Shown: piece after piece, positions 36,040 through 45,323 of the stretch
How the letters are laid out: each line of letters starts with the position of its first letter
How positions within the stretch are numbered: position 1 is the stretch's first letter
Made by a program: the position numbers and the translations under genes
Source: JAICYJ01 sp963766445
Lineage (GTDB): Bacteria; Actinomycetota; Thermoleophilia; Gaiellales; JAICJC01
Direction: 5' to 3'
Assembly: GCA_963766445.1 (NCBI GenBank)
Contig: CAVXZW010000025.1
Coordinates: forward strand, 209,696 to 273,695
Length of the DNA stretch: 64,000 nt
The notes under the pieces: generated by a model
Told to the model about the DNA's origin: nothing
The model's input: the letters and a program-made list of their open reading frames with translations, nothing else
Databases searched by the model: none

Positions 36040-38160
36040 CTAGCCGGTGGCGGCGATCACAGCGGCCAGCACGTCCACCACCTGCGGGTCGAAGTCCCGG
36101 CCAGAGCAGCGGCGCAGCTCCTGCATCGCCTCCTGCGAGGGCTGCGCCCTGCGGTACACGCGATCGGTGGTGATCGCGTCGTACGCGTCGCAGGCCAGGA
36201 TCACACGCGCCCCCAGCGGGATCTCGGGGCCGGCCAGGCCGTTGGGGTAGCCGCTGCCGTCCCAGTGCTCGTGGCAGCTGATCACCAGCTCGGCCGCGCC
36301 GGCCAGCGCCCGCACGGGCTCCAGGATCTGGGCGCCCAGCTGCGGATGCGTCTTCATCACGGCCCACTCCGATGCGGTCAGCGGCCCCGGCTTGTTGAGG
36401 ATCTCGGCCGGGATCCCGATCTTGCCGATGTCGTGCAGGGCCGCGGCCACGCTGATGTCGCGCAGCTCGGAGCCGGAGACTCCGAGCCGGTCGGCGACCG
36501 CCGTGCACAGGCCGACCAGGGCCTGGGCGTGGTCGTTGGTGTAGGCATCCTTCGCGTCCAGCGCGTTGCCGAGGGCCTGCATGGTGGCCAGGAACGACGT
36601 GTCGAGCTCGTCGTAGAGGGCGCGGTTGGTGATCGCCAGCAGCGCCTGGTCGGCGATGCCGAGCAGCATCCGCTGGTCGCGCGGAGAGATCGGCCCGCGG
36701 CGCGGCCCTCGCTGCACGATCACGGCGCCGCGGTTTCGCGACCGCTCGCCGATCGCGATCACCGCATACGTGGTGCCGGCCGGCGCGGCGTCCAGGCAGC
36801 CGGTCAGGGCCGGGGTCTGGTCGAGGTCGAGCGACGCGATGCCGCGGCCCGACAGCGCCGCGGCCAGCGGCTGGTCGGTGACGCGCAGCCTGGTGCGCAT
36901 CAGCCGGTGCGCCTCGCGGGGCGTGTAGCCGACCGTGGTCGCAGGCGCCAGCAGGTCTCCGTCGCGCTCCCAGATCGAGATGCCGGCGCACTCGACCAGC
37001 CGGTCGATCGCGATCGCCAGCATGGAGGCGATGCCCTCGACGTTCTCCTGCAGCGACAGTGCCGCGCCCAGCTCGAGCAGCGCCTCCGAGATGTCGGCCG
37101 CCTCCTGCTGCTCGGCGATCAGGCGCACGTTCTCGCAGGCGATGGCGGCGTGCGCCGCGATCACCTCGAGCAGGCGCAGGTCGTCGTCGTCGAACCGGGC
37201 CAGGCCCTCCTTGCTGAGGACGATCACGCCCACGGATCCATGCTCGGACACCATCGGCGCCACCAGCATCGACTCGTCGATCGGTTCGGTGCCCGGGATC
37301 TCGACGCTGAAGGGCACGGCCGACGCGTCGTCGACCCGTAACGGCTTCCTCGTCTCGAACACGCGGCCGGTGATGCCCTCGCCGACGGCGACGACCAGAT
37401 CCTCGACGTCTTCACCGGCGTAGACCTCGCCCACGCCCATCAGCGCGGCAGGCAGCAGCAGGTCGCCGTCCTGCGATACGACGTAGAACCGGCAGGAGTG
37501 GTAGTCGATCAGCGTGTGCAGCTGCCCGACGACGATCCGCCCCACCTCGGGCAGCGACCGCACCCCGATGAAGGCTCCGGCCAGCGATCGCACGAGCCGC
37601 ATCTGCTCGAGCGCGCGGTCGCCGCGAGCGGCCTGCCCGGGCGCGATCGCCTGCTCCAGCAGCATGTATTCGCGCGCGGCCGACACCGCGGCCACCATCT
37701 CCAGGCAGGAGGCCAGATGCGCGGCCAGGGCTGCGGCGCAGGACTGGTCGGCCTCGGACAGCTCGCGGCCGGGATGCGCGGTGGCGGCGATCACGTGGCT
37801 GACCGCGCCCTCGGACACGATCGGCACCGCGACCAGCTGCAGCCGGCCGAACGCACCCTGCGTGATCCCACTGCCATGGCCGTCGCAGAGCTCGACGGCG
37901 GCGGCCATGCGCGCATCGCCGACCCGGTGGGGTCTGGCGCCGGAGCGGGCCCAGCGGCCCTCGCAGGCGATGCCGGTCTCGGTCAGCTTGACGGCGGCGA
38001 CGGCGTCCAGCGCGAGCAGGCGCCCGAAGGCGGCGCATCCCGCTTCGAGCAGCGCGGCACGCTCGCGTTTGGAGCTGAGCTCGGCGAGGGTCGCCACGAG
38101 GTCCAGCGAGGCGTCGGACGCGTCGGCCGGGACGGCGGTGACCCGAGTACGGTGAGGCAT
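36040..38160 (-). CDS. GAF-HD-GYP c-di-GMP phosphodiesterase
   Basis: 706 residues. Three GAF-like sensor regions (about 20-155, 195-345 and 360-510) precede an HD-GYP domain at 530-700. Its key residues are visible: NDHAQALVGL, AALHDIGKIGIPAEILNKPG, MKTHPQLGAQIL, CHEHWDGSGYPNGLAG (the GYP motif) and ILACDAYDAITTDRVYR. It should degrade cyclic di-GMP in the cytosol in response to bound ligands. No GGDEF cyclase is nearby. In a window with a Tad pilus it is a plausible surface-attachment switch. The start at 38160 (MPHRTRVTAV) overlaps no gene. Confidence 0.92.
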   Translation of the reverse strand: MPHRTRVTAVPADASDASLDLVATLAELSSKRERAALLEAGCAAFGRLLALDAVAAVKLTETGIACEGRWARSGARPHRVGDARMAAAVELCDGHGSGITQGAFGRLQLVAVPIVSEGAVSHVIAATAHPGRELSEADQSCAAALAAHLASCLEMVAAVSAAREYMLLEQAIAPGQAARGDRALEQMRLVRSLAGAFIGVRSLPEVGRIVVGQLHTLIDYHSCRFYVVSQDGDLLLPAALMGVGEVYAGEDVEDLVVAVGEGITGRVFETRKPLRVDDASAVPFSVEIPGTEPIDESMLVAPMVSEHGSVGVIVLSKEGLARFDDDDLRLLEVIAAHAAIACENVRLIAEQQEAADISEALLELGAALSLQENVEGIASMLAIAIDRLVECAGISIWERDGDLLAPATTVGYTPREAHRLMRTRLRVTDQPLAAALSGRGIASLDLDQTPALTGCLDAAPAGTTYAVIAIGERSRNRGAVIVQRGPRRGPISPRDQRMLLGIADQALLAITNRALYDELDTSFLATMQALGNALDAKDAYTNDHAQALVGLCTAVADRLGVSGSELRDISVAAALHDIGKIGIPAEILNKPGPLTASEWAVMKTHPQLGAQILEPVRALAGAAELVISCHEHWDGSGYPNGLAGPEIPLGARVILACDAYDAITTDRVYRRAQPSQEAMQELRRCSGRDFDPQVVDVLAAVIAATG

Positions 38161-38518
38161 CTGCAGGGAACCTAGGCGATGACGCCGAAGATATGCAATC
38201 CCCAGTTCCGGGTAACGGCTCTACTGCAAACGTGACACCTGCTGCTGGAGCCGTCGCCAAGGGCCGAAACCGGCTCGGCGGCGGACTATGCCGTCCGGCC
38301 ACCAGTTGATACTGCAACAACCGCTGCCGTGAACGATCGCATCACCGCCACCCCGGTTCATCCCGCCAACGGCGCCGGCAACGCCACCTCGCCGGCGGCT
38401 ACCTGGTGCGACTGGTGGCCCTGGCTGTTCGCGATCGACCCGCAGCGCCCCTGGTCGAACCGAACACCGCTGCCGCCGGTTTCGGTCTCGACCGAATACC
38501 CACTAGCCTGATAGCGGC
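38161..38518. other. 358-bp gap between HD-GYP and CDF genes
   Basis: This gap should hold two divergent promoters. I find no convincing -35/-10 pair. A GTG-started frame of 60 codons (38329-38511) exists on the plus strand. Its composition is irregular (CDWWPWLFAIDPQRPW) and there is no ribosome-binding site, so I do not call it. Confidence 0.4.
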
Positions 38519-39451
38519 ATGGCGCACGCCCACCACCACGGGCACCACCACCCTCAACCCGATCGCGAACGCGGTCGCCGCGGGCTGACGATCGCTCTGG
38601 GCCTGACGCTGGCCGTGTTCGCAGCGGAGGTGCTGGGCGGCCTGGCGGGCGGCAGCCTGGCGCTGCTGGCCGACGCGGGCCACATGCTGACCGACGCTGC
38701 AGCGCTGCTGCTGGCGCTGCTGGCCGGGTGGATGGCGAGCCGTCCCGCCCGCGGCCGGCACACCTTCGGCTGGCAGCGAGCCGAGATCCTGGCCGCGCTG
38801 GCCAACGGCCTGGTGCTGGTGCTGATCGCGGCCGCCACCCTGTACGCGGCCCTGCAGAGGATGTCCGACCCGCCCACGGTGAAGGGCGGGATCACCCTGC
38901 TGGTGGCGACCGCCGGCCTCGTCTTCAACTCGGCGTCGGGTGGAGTGCTGATGCGCTCGGGCGGGGGCCTGAACGTGCGGGCGGCGCTGCGCCATGTGCT
39001 GGCCGATGCGCTCTCCTCGTTCGGCGTGATCCTGGCGGCGCTCTGCATCATCTTCTTCGGCTGGCTGATCGCCGACCCCCTGGTCAGCATCGCGATCGCC
39101 GTGATGATCCTGCTGGCCGCCGTCTCGATCGTGCGCGAGTCGCTGGACGTGCTGCTGGAGGCGGCGCCGGCCGGCATCGACGTGGAGCGCATGGGGCAGG
39201 CGATGGCGCGGGTGGACGGGGTCATCGAGGTGCACGACCTGCACGTGTGGACGGTCACGTCCGGCTTCGCCGCGGTCGCCGCGCACGTCACGGTGGCTTC
39301 GAGCGCGGAGCCGTCCCTGGTGCGGCGCCGCATGGCTGAGATGCTGGAGCGGCACTTCGGGGTCACGCACTCCACGCTGCAGGTGGAGCGGGAGGGCACC
39401 GAGCACGCGCTGCTGCAGATCCGCCGCGGCGACGACGCCGTCGGCGGCTGA
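38519..39451 (+). CDS. Cation diffusion facilitator (CzcD/ZitB-like metal exporter)
   Basis: 310 residues. A His-rich N-terminus (AHAHHHGHHHPQ) is followed by six helices. The helix II metal site is ALLADAGHMLTDA (H-x3-D) and the helix V site is VLADALSSFGVI (here H-x3-D in RHVLADA). The cytoplasmic domain ends with VDGVIEVHDLHVWTVTSG, the CDF signature. It exports zinc, or cobalt and cadmium, using the proton gradient. The ATG at 38519 follows the gap described above. The C-terminus is short and without extra His. Confidence 0.93.
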   Translation: MAHAHHHGHHHPQPDRERGRRGLTIALGLTLAVFAAEVLGGLAGGSLALLADAGHMLTDAAALLLALLAGWMASRPARGRHTFGWQRAEILAALANGLVLVLIAAATLYAALQRMSDPPTVKGGITLLVATAGLVFNSASGGVLMRSGGGLNVRAALRHVLADALSSFGVILAALCIIFFGWLIADPLVSIAIAVMILLAAVSIVRESLDVLLEAAPAGIDVERMGQAMARVDGVIEVHDLHVWTVTSGFAAVAAHVTVASSAEPSLVRRRMAEMLERHFGVTHSTLQVEREGTEHALLQIRRGDDAVGG

Positions 39452-39457
39452 GCGGTT

Positions 39458-39937
39458 TTAAAGCGCCGTGACCTGCTCCAGGGCGCGGGTCTCCTCCGGC
39501 GACAGCTCCAGATCGCTCTCGCCCGCGGTCACCTGCTTGATGTAGATGCGCGCGTACTCGCGATCCTGGATCGCCGTCAGGATCATCCCGTTGGCGCCCG
39601 CATCCAGCAGCGCCAGCGACACCGACTGGCGCCCGCCGGTGCCCTCGAGCGCGTCGTAGCGCAGCAGCGCCCAGCGCTGCAGGACGCCGTCGAGACGCCC
39701 GGTCAGCTGCTGCAGGCCCTGCTCGACGTGGTCGGCGCGCGACTCGACGTGCTCGACCCGCGCCAGCAGCCCCACGGCGTACTCGACCAGGTCCTGCTGG
39801 TCGGCGCCCAGCAGCAGCCGCTGGCCGCGCCGCATCCGGCGCAGCTGCACGATCAGGTAGATCGTGGCCAGCCCCAGCAGCACGGCCAGCGCGCAGGCAA
39901 CGGCGGCGACCAGCAGGGCGGTATCGGCGGTGCTCAC
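39458..39937 (-). CDS. DUF4446-family membrane protein
   Basis: 159 residues. An N-terminal helix (ALLVAAVACALAVLLGLATIYLIV) is followed by a coiled coil (ARVEHVESRADHVEQGLQQL) and the domain signature WALLRYDALEGTGGRQSVSLALLDAGANG, then MILTAIQDREYARIYIKQV. I recognise this as DUF4446, of unknown function, common in Firmicutes and actinobacteria. The ATG overlaps the upstream gene's stop by 4 bp. It converges on the CDF gene. Confidence 0.85.
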   Translation of the reverse strand: MSTADTALLVAAVACALAVLLGLATIYLIVQLRRMRRGQRLLLGADQQDLVEYAVGLLARVEHVESRADHVEQGLQQLTGRLDGVLQRWALLRYDALEGTGGRQSVSLALLDAGANGMILTAIQDREYARIYIKQVTAGESDLELSPEETRALEQVTAL

Positions 39938-41136
39938 AGGCTGAAGATGACTTGATACGTCTGCGAGTTGTTGCTGGCGGTGCGCTCACCGGGCACCGGT
40001 GTCACCCGGACCTTCAGCGGCACCGCCTTGTCGAACTGCAGCGTGGTCGACTCGAAGCCGTCGATCGAGACCGTCTCCTGCTGGCCCTTGGTGATCTTGG
40101 CGATCGTGGCGGACTTCGTGACCTGGTTTGTACCGGTTCCGATCGTGAGCTTGACCGGCACGTTGTACTCGGTGAAGTCGCCGCCGTTGGTGGCGCTGAC
40201 CAGGAACGACATACCGTGCACCTTGACCGCGTTCACCGTCCCCGCCTGCAGCGTCACCAGCTTGCCGTCGCCCTGCTTCGCCACCACGGTGTCGAGCTTC
40301 AGCCCATGCAGGCCGTGGGCCGCACTGCTGGGCTTCCAACGCTGCAGCACCGCGGCCATGCCGGCCGGGGTCAGCACCTCCGCGTCGGACTCGTCGAGGA
40401 ACACCGACGTCGGCACCTGGACGTCGATGCCGTCCTTCTGCAGGGTGTCCCCCGCCGGCGTCGAGTAGGAGTCGGTGTAGATGATGTCGGAGGCGAGCAT
40501 CCGCTGCGTGCAGGGCACCAGCTGCTTGCCGCCGGCCCGCGCCGGCTTCGCGTGGTAGGCCTGTGGCATCCCGGAGATCATGCAGTCGAGCCCGTTCACG
40601 CGATAGGACAGCGTCTGCAGCAGCCACGGCTGCAGTGATGCCACCTGCTTGGTGGGCTTGAGGCTGGTGGCCGCGGTCACCGCGGACTGGGCCTGGTCAC
40701 GCATGGTGGTCAGCCGTGACTGTACCTGCTTCAGCCTGACCGGCTGCTGCGAGTTCAGCAGGTCGTGCAGCTGAGCACCGGCGGCGTCGGACTTGCTCAG
40801 CACCGTCTTCACCTCGTTGAAGTAGGCCTGGTTCTTCGAGGTCGCGCTGCTGCCGCTGCAGGCCCGGGTGAGCAGCAGCAGCACCAGCACCACGACCACG
40901 ATGCCGGCCGCCAGCATGCCCAGCCGGCCCCACTCGAGGCCCTCCAGCGACGGCATGCCGGCCGGCCGCGAGAGGGATGGGCGCTTGCCGGACGACCGGC
41001 CGCGGCTGCGTTCGCGCGGGGGCCGTGCAGGCCGGTCTGGCGACCGACCTTCTTCGCCTGCGGGACGCGTGGGAGCGGTTTCCTGGGTGCGGCTCGGCTC
41101 CTCCCACTCGCCATCGAAGAAGTCGTCTGGCGGCAC
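39934..41136 (-). CDS. Membrane-anchored envelope protein of unknown function
   Basis: 400 residues from a GTG. A highly charged disordered N-terminus (about 70 residues, RPARPPRERSRGRSSGKR) is followed by one helix (LGMLAAGIVVVVLVLLLLTRAC) and a large external part. A helical region (KNQAYFNEVKTVLSKSDAAG, 100-200) leads to a C-terminal immunoglobulin-like beta domain (VTLQAGTVNAVKVHGMSF to PLKVRVTPVPGERTASNNSQ) resembling CARDB modules. It is divergent from the kinase/FHA cluster by 72 bp and coupled to the DUF4446 gene. Involvement in envelope assembly is inference. Confidence 0.65.
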   Translation of the reverse strand: MPPDDFFDGEWEEPSRTQETAPTRPAGEEGRSPDRPARPPRERSRGRSSGKRPSLSRPAGMPSLEGLEWGRLGMLAAGIVVVVLVLLLLTRACSGSSATSKNQAYFNEVKTVLSKSDAAGAQLHDLLNSQQPVRLKQVQSRLTTMRDQAQSAVTAATSLKPTKQVASLQPWLLQTLSYRVNGLDCMISGMPQAYHAKPARAGGKQLVPCTQRMLASDIIYTDSYSTPAGDTLQKDGIDVQVPTSVFLDESDAEVLTPAGMAAVLQRWKPSSAAHGLHGLKLDTVVAKQGDGKLVTLQAGTVNAVKVHGMSFLVSATNGGDFTEYNVPVKLTIGTGTNQVTKSATIAKITKGQQETVSIDGFESTTLQFDKAVPLKVRVTPVPGERTASNNSQTYQVIFSL

Positions 41137-41208
41137 GAACGGACCCTATCACCGCCCGCGGATGCAAATCCCGGCAGGAGTCCGGCCCTGCAAGGCAAAT
41201 CACTGGTC

Positions 41209-42844
41209 GTGGCCCAGCCTGCATCTGTCGCACCCTCGCTCGAGCTGACCGGCCGCACGGTCGCCGAGCGCTACGTGCTGACCGGCCTGCTGGGACGCGG
41301 CGGATTCGGCACCGTCTACTCGGGTCGCGACCTGACCGGCGCCGGGGAGGTGGCGGTGAAGGTGTTCAGCCGCTCCGAGGGGTTCGCCTCGCGCGCGGCC
41401 CGTGAGGCGCGCACAGCGACCAAGCTCGACCACCCGAACATCCACACCTGCCTGGGCGTCGAGCAGGACGAGGACCACGCCTACCTGATCTCGCGGCTCG
41501 TGGTCGGCAAGCGGCTCGACCGATCGCAGCTCTCCGATGAGGAGGCCGTGCGCGCGATCGCCGCCGTGGCGGACGCGCTCGCCCACGCGCACGAGCGCGG
41601 CGTCGTGCACCGCGACGTGAAGCCCTCGAACATCCTGATCGGCGACGACGGCGCGATCGTGCTGACCGACTTCGGCATCGCACGCGACGAGGACGCCCGC
41701 GACCAGACGCTGGACGAGCGCGTGCTGGGCACGCTCTCCTACATGGCGCCGGAGCAGGCGTCCGGCGACCAGGCCACCGGCGCCACCGACGTGTGGGCGG
41801 CGGCGCTGACGCTGTACGAGGCGCTGACCGGCGCCAACCCCTTCCGCACCAAGTCGCTGAGCGACCTGCTGGAACGGCTGGCCGCGGGCACCACGCCGCT
41901 GGTACAGGAGCGGCCGGACCTGCCGCGGGCGCTGTCCCGCGTCGTCCAGCAGGCGCTGCACCGCGACCCGCGCAGGCGTCCCTCGGCGATCGAGCTGCGA
42001 GACGGCCTGCTGGCGGCGATGCGAACCGAGGTCGACGACGACGATGACGTGGTCAGCGCCGCGCACAAGCGCGCTCCGCGCGAGCTGCCCCGGTTCGAGC
42101 GCCTGCAGCGGCCGGCAGCGACCGCCATGCTGTCGCTGTCGCTGGTGTACATGCTGACCGCCTTCCCGGTCTACCCGCAGGCCTGGACGCTGCCGCTGGC
42201 GGCGGTGGTGGCGGCCCTCTACTGGCGCTGGCCGGTGGTGGCCACAAGCGTGGCCGCTGCCCTCTGCCTGCCCGCGTTCTGGAACTACTCGCAGGCGGCT
42301 GCGCTGATCTACGCGCCCCTGGCCGCGATCTGGATCCGGGCCGGCCGCAAGTGGGGCGCACGCATGCTGGTGCCCTTGACCGCCATCCCCCTGACCCTGC
42401 TCGGCATCGGCCCGGCCGTGGTGCTCGTGGCAGCCACGGCACCCACCCCGAGGCGCCGGGCGGCAGAGGCGGCAGCCGGCGGCCTGGTCGCGATCGTGAC
42501 CGCGCCTCTGATCGCGGCACGGGCGACGCAAGGCGCTGCCCAGTGCGAACTCGCCGCTGGTCTACCTGACCGCGCTCGAGCGCTCACCGACGACCGTGCT
42601 GGTATGGCTCGCGGTGATCGGTTTCAGCGTGCTTCTGCCCGTCGCCTGGGCGCAGGCAGGAGGGCGGCGGGTGCAGGCGCTGGCGCTGTGGGGAATCGGG
42701 TTCGCGCTGGTCGCCGCCGGACTGCCGGCGGCTCTGGCAAGCCATCCAGGGGCGCTCGCACCTGCGGTAGGAGCGGCGGCACTCGTGGCTATACTGCCTG
42801 CCGCCTCGGCGGTTGCTGCGCCCCGCTTCCGGCTGGGCCGGTAA
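41209..42844 (+). CDS. Ser/Thr protein kinase with polytopic membrane tail, frameshifted
   Basis: 544 residues after deleting one base near 42540. The kinase domain (20-280) has GLLGRGGFGTVYSGRDL, VAVKVFSR (catalytic Lys), GVVHRDVKPSNILI (HRD), LTDFGIARDED (DFG), GTLSYMAPEQASG. After LRDGLLAAMRTEVDDDDDV there are several helices (about 310-545: TAMLSLSLVYMLTAFPVYPQ, and others). It has no PASTA domains. PknB-type kinases usually have one helix, so the multi-helix tail resembles PknF/PknH relatives or a sensor. It heads the FHA/PP2C/cell-wall cluster. Start: GTG 41209, no clear alternative. Confidence 0.85.
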
Positions 42845-42882
42845 CGGCCGTCGCCCACGTACTCCGCAACCGGAATGCACGG

Positions 42883-43761
42883 CTGAGCCTCCTTCGCAAC
42901 ATCGAGCAGAAGATCAGCGGCCTCTTCGAGGGCGTGTTCTCGCGCACGTTCCGTTCGACCGTGCAGCCGGTCGAGCTGGCACGCAAGCTGGCCAAGGAGA
43001 TGGACGACCACAAGACCATCTCGATCCACCGCGTCTACGTGCCGGACGAGTACACGGTCTTCCTGAACCCGGCCGATCGCGAGCAGTTCGCGGCCTACGA
43101 GACGCAGATGCGCAACGAGCTGGTCGAGTACCTGGTCGAGCACGCCCGGCGCGAGGGCTACTCGCTGGCGGCGCGTCCGCTGGTGCTGCTGGAGACCGAC
43201 GACGACCTCACCGTCGGCACCTTCGGGATCGCCGTCTCCACGCAGAGCCCGGCCAGCGCAGCCGAGGCGGCTCGCGCACCCGAGCCCGCACAGCCGGAGC
43301 CTCCTGCCCGCGACCCGCAGCCGCCGGTCGCGCCGCCGGCGGCGCCGCCCGTCCCCGACCTGCCGCCGGCCGCGATCGCGACCCCGCCGCTGGCCGCGGG
43401 CGCCACCATGATCTACGCCCCCGGCGACGATGACGGCGAGCAGCAGCCCCCGGCCGCGGCCGAGCCGGAGCCGCGCCAGGAGACGGCCACGCTGGAATGG
43501 GCCGAGGGCACGGTCACGATCGGCTCGCGGGTGGTCACCATCGGCCGCTCGAGCGACTGCGACGTCCGCGTCGACGATGCCAACGTGTCCCGCCGCCATG
43601 CCGAGGTGCGGCGGATCGGCGACGGGTACTCGCTGGTCGACCTGGGCTCGACCAACGGCACCGAGGTGAACGGCCAGCGCATCCAGGAGACGGCGCTGAT
43701 GAACGGCGACGTGATCTCGGTCGGCACGACCCGGATCACGTTCGAGCGGCGCCTTGGTTGA
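42883..43761 (+). CDS. fhaA: FhaA-like protein (DUF3662 + FHA domain)
   Basis: About 292 residues. The N-terminal DUF3662 domain reads LLRNIEQKISGLFEGVFSRT, VQPVELARKLAKEMDDHKTI and YVPDEYTVFLNPADREQF. A Pro/Ala-rich linker of about 100 residues leads to an FHA domain: VVTIGRSSDCDVRVDDANVSRRHAEV and LVDLGSTNGTEVNG (GR, SRRH and STNGT motifs), which binds phosphothreonine from the neighbouring kinases. No ATG, GTG or TTG precedes the family start in frame. CTG 42883 would give MSLLRNIEQK, matching relatives. Alternatively the start codon is corrupted. Confidence 0.85.
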   Translation: MSLLRNIEQKISGLFEGVFSRTFRSTVQPVELARKLAKEMDDHKTISIHRVYVPDEYTVFLNPADREQFAAYETQMRNELVEYLVEHARREGYSLAARPLVLLETDDDLTVGTFGIAVSTQSPASAAEAARAPEPAQPEPPARDPQPPVAPPAAPPVPDLPPAAIATPPLAAGATMIYAPGDDDGEQQPPAAAEPEPRQETATLEWAEGTVTIGSRVVTIGRSSDCDVRVDDANVSRRHAEVRRIGDGYSLVDLGSTNGTEVNGQRIQETALMNGDVISVGTTRITFERRLG

Positions 43762-44212
43762 GCAACTACTGCTCGTCCTTCAGGTCGCGTTCGTGGTGCT
43801 GCTCTACCTCTTCATCTGGCGGGTGGTGCGGGTCGCCTCGCGTGACATCTCGGTCGGCCAGGAGAGCATGGTCCTGACCCCGGTGCGGCCCGACGCGGCA
43901 CCGGTGCGGGCGAGCGGCGTGCTGGTGGTGACCGCCAGCCCCGAGCTTGCGCCCGGCACCCGGCTGGAGATCCGGGCCGAGCTGGTGGCAGGACGTGACC
44001 CGCATAACGCCATCTCGATGCCCGCGGACGGATACGCTTCCGGTCGCCATGCCCGGTTCCTGCGCGGAGACCAGTCAGACATCGTTGAGGATCTCAAGTC
44101 GACGAACGGGACGTACGTGAACGGCCGGCGGCTGGGCGGCGCGCAGCCGCTGCGTCCCGGCGACGTGGTCACGATCGGGCAGACGCAGCTCACCTACGAG
44201 GCGCCGACGTGA
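43754..44212 (+). CDS. fhaB: FhaB/FipA-like FHA-domain membrane protein
   Basis: 152 residues from a TTG that overlaps fhaA by 8 bp. A single N-terminal helix (LLLVLQVAFVVLLYLFIWRVV) and a linker are followed by an FHA domain: MPADGYASGRHARFLRGD, IVEDLKSTNGTYVNGRRLGG, DVVTIGQTQLTYE. The usual GR-S of strand 3 is replaced by a weaker sequence (HNAISMPADG). In mycobacteria this protein recruits phosphorylated division proteins. The stop overlaps the phosphatase start by 4 bp. Confidence 0.9.
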   Translation: MVEQLLLVLQVAFVVLLYLFIWRVVRVASRDISVGQESMVLTPVRPDAAPVRASGVLVVTASPELAPGTRLEIRAELVAGRDPHNAISMPADGYASGRHARFLRGDQSDIVEDLKSTNGTYVNGRRLGGAQPLRPGDVVTIGQTQLTYEAPT

Positions 44213-45323
44213 CCGCGCTGGGCGTCGTGGACGAGGCCGGCCTCACCCAGACCGGGCACGTGCGGCGCAACAATGAGGACTCCTACCTGATCCGGGGCGA
44301 CCTGTTCATGATCGCCGACGGCATGGGCGGCGCCGCCGCCGGAGAGGTGGCCTCCTCCATGTGCGCCCAGGCGTTCGCCGAGATCGACCTGATCCGCAGC
44401 CGCGGCGACGGCGCCCTGCGCGACGCCATCGTCGTCGCCAACACCCGCATCCACGAGCGCGCCGCCAGCGACCCGGCCGCCTCCGGCATGGGCACTACCG
44501 TGACGGCAGCGCTGGTCGAACGCTGACGGCCGCGTGGCGCTGGCCAACGTCGGCGACAGCCGCGCATACCTGCTGCGAGAGGGCGCACTGCGACGCCTCA
44601 CCGAGGACCACTCGGTGGTGGCCGAGCTGGTCGCGACCGGCCAGATCTCCGACTGGGAGGCGAGCAGCCATCCGCAGCGAAACGTGGTCACGCGAGTGCT
44701 CGGCGCCGAAGCCTCCGTGCAGGTCGACACCTTCTGGCTGGAGGCGCAGGACGGCGACCTGGTGCTGCTCTGCAGCGACGGCCTCACCGACATGGTGGCG
44801 GAGGAGGAGTTCGCGAAGCTGCTGGCGGCCGACAAGAGCTGCGAGCAGATCGCGCGCGACCTGGTGCGGGCGGCGCTGGCACAGGGGGGCGAGGACAACG
44901 TCACCACGGTGCTGTTCCGGATCGGGCCCAGCCAGGCGCAGGAGGCCGCGCAGCCGCGAACGGTGCTGACCGAGGATCCCGACCTGGAACCGGTCGACGA
45001 TGGCGGCCGGAGCCGCAAGCGCACCGTGCTGCGGATCATGACGACGCTGGGCGTGATCGCGATCCTGGGCGCGGGCAGCATCTACTTCCTGCGCTGGGCG
45101 CACTTCGTCGGCGCCGACCAGTCGAGCGGCCATGTCGCCGTCTACCAGGGCGTTCCCGTCGACCTGTTCGGCGGCGTCAAGCTCTACCACGAGGTGTCGG
45201 ACACGCACATCGCCTACGCGGCTCTCGACCAGGCCACCCGCAAGAAGCTGTTCGACCACACGATCCGCTCCGACGCCAGCGCCCGCTCGGTGGCCGAGAG
45301 CGCCGGCAGCTCTGGCTCCATGA
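44209..45323 (+). CDS. pstP: PP2C-family Ser/Thr phosphatase (PstP-like), frameshifted
   Basis: About 370 residues after removing one T near 44525. The catalytic domain has GHVRRNNEDSYL, MIADGMGGAAAGEVAS, MGTTVTAALVE, then LANVGDSRAYLL, LLCSDGLTDMV and GGEDNVTTVLFR, all metal-binding Asp motifs of the PPM family. A helix (ILGAGSIYFLRWAHFVG) and an external tail (VAVYQGVPVDLFGGVKLYHE) match PstP architecture. It reverses PknB phosphorylation. The frame runs straight into ftsW at 45320. A second extra base near the end would restore a TGA at 45321-45323 overlapping that ATG. Confidence 0.9.

Noticed and set aside
34526..36991. An 821-codon frame joining glutamine synthetase to upstream sequence
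   Set aside because: The upstream 365 codons are an out-of-frame copy of the HD-GYP gene (Arg/Ala/Gly-rich) and cross the leader hairpin. glnA starts at 35890.
38329..38511. 60-codon GTG-started frame before the CDF exporter
   Set aside because: No ribosome-binding site, irregular composition and no recognisable motif.
40765..43761. A 998-codon kinase-FHA fusion
   Set aside because: It exists only because of an extra base near 42540. The other frame gives the kinase's own last helices and a stop at 42844, just before fhaA.
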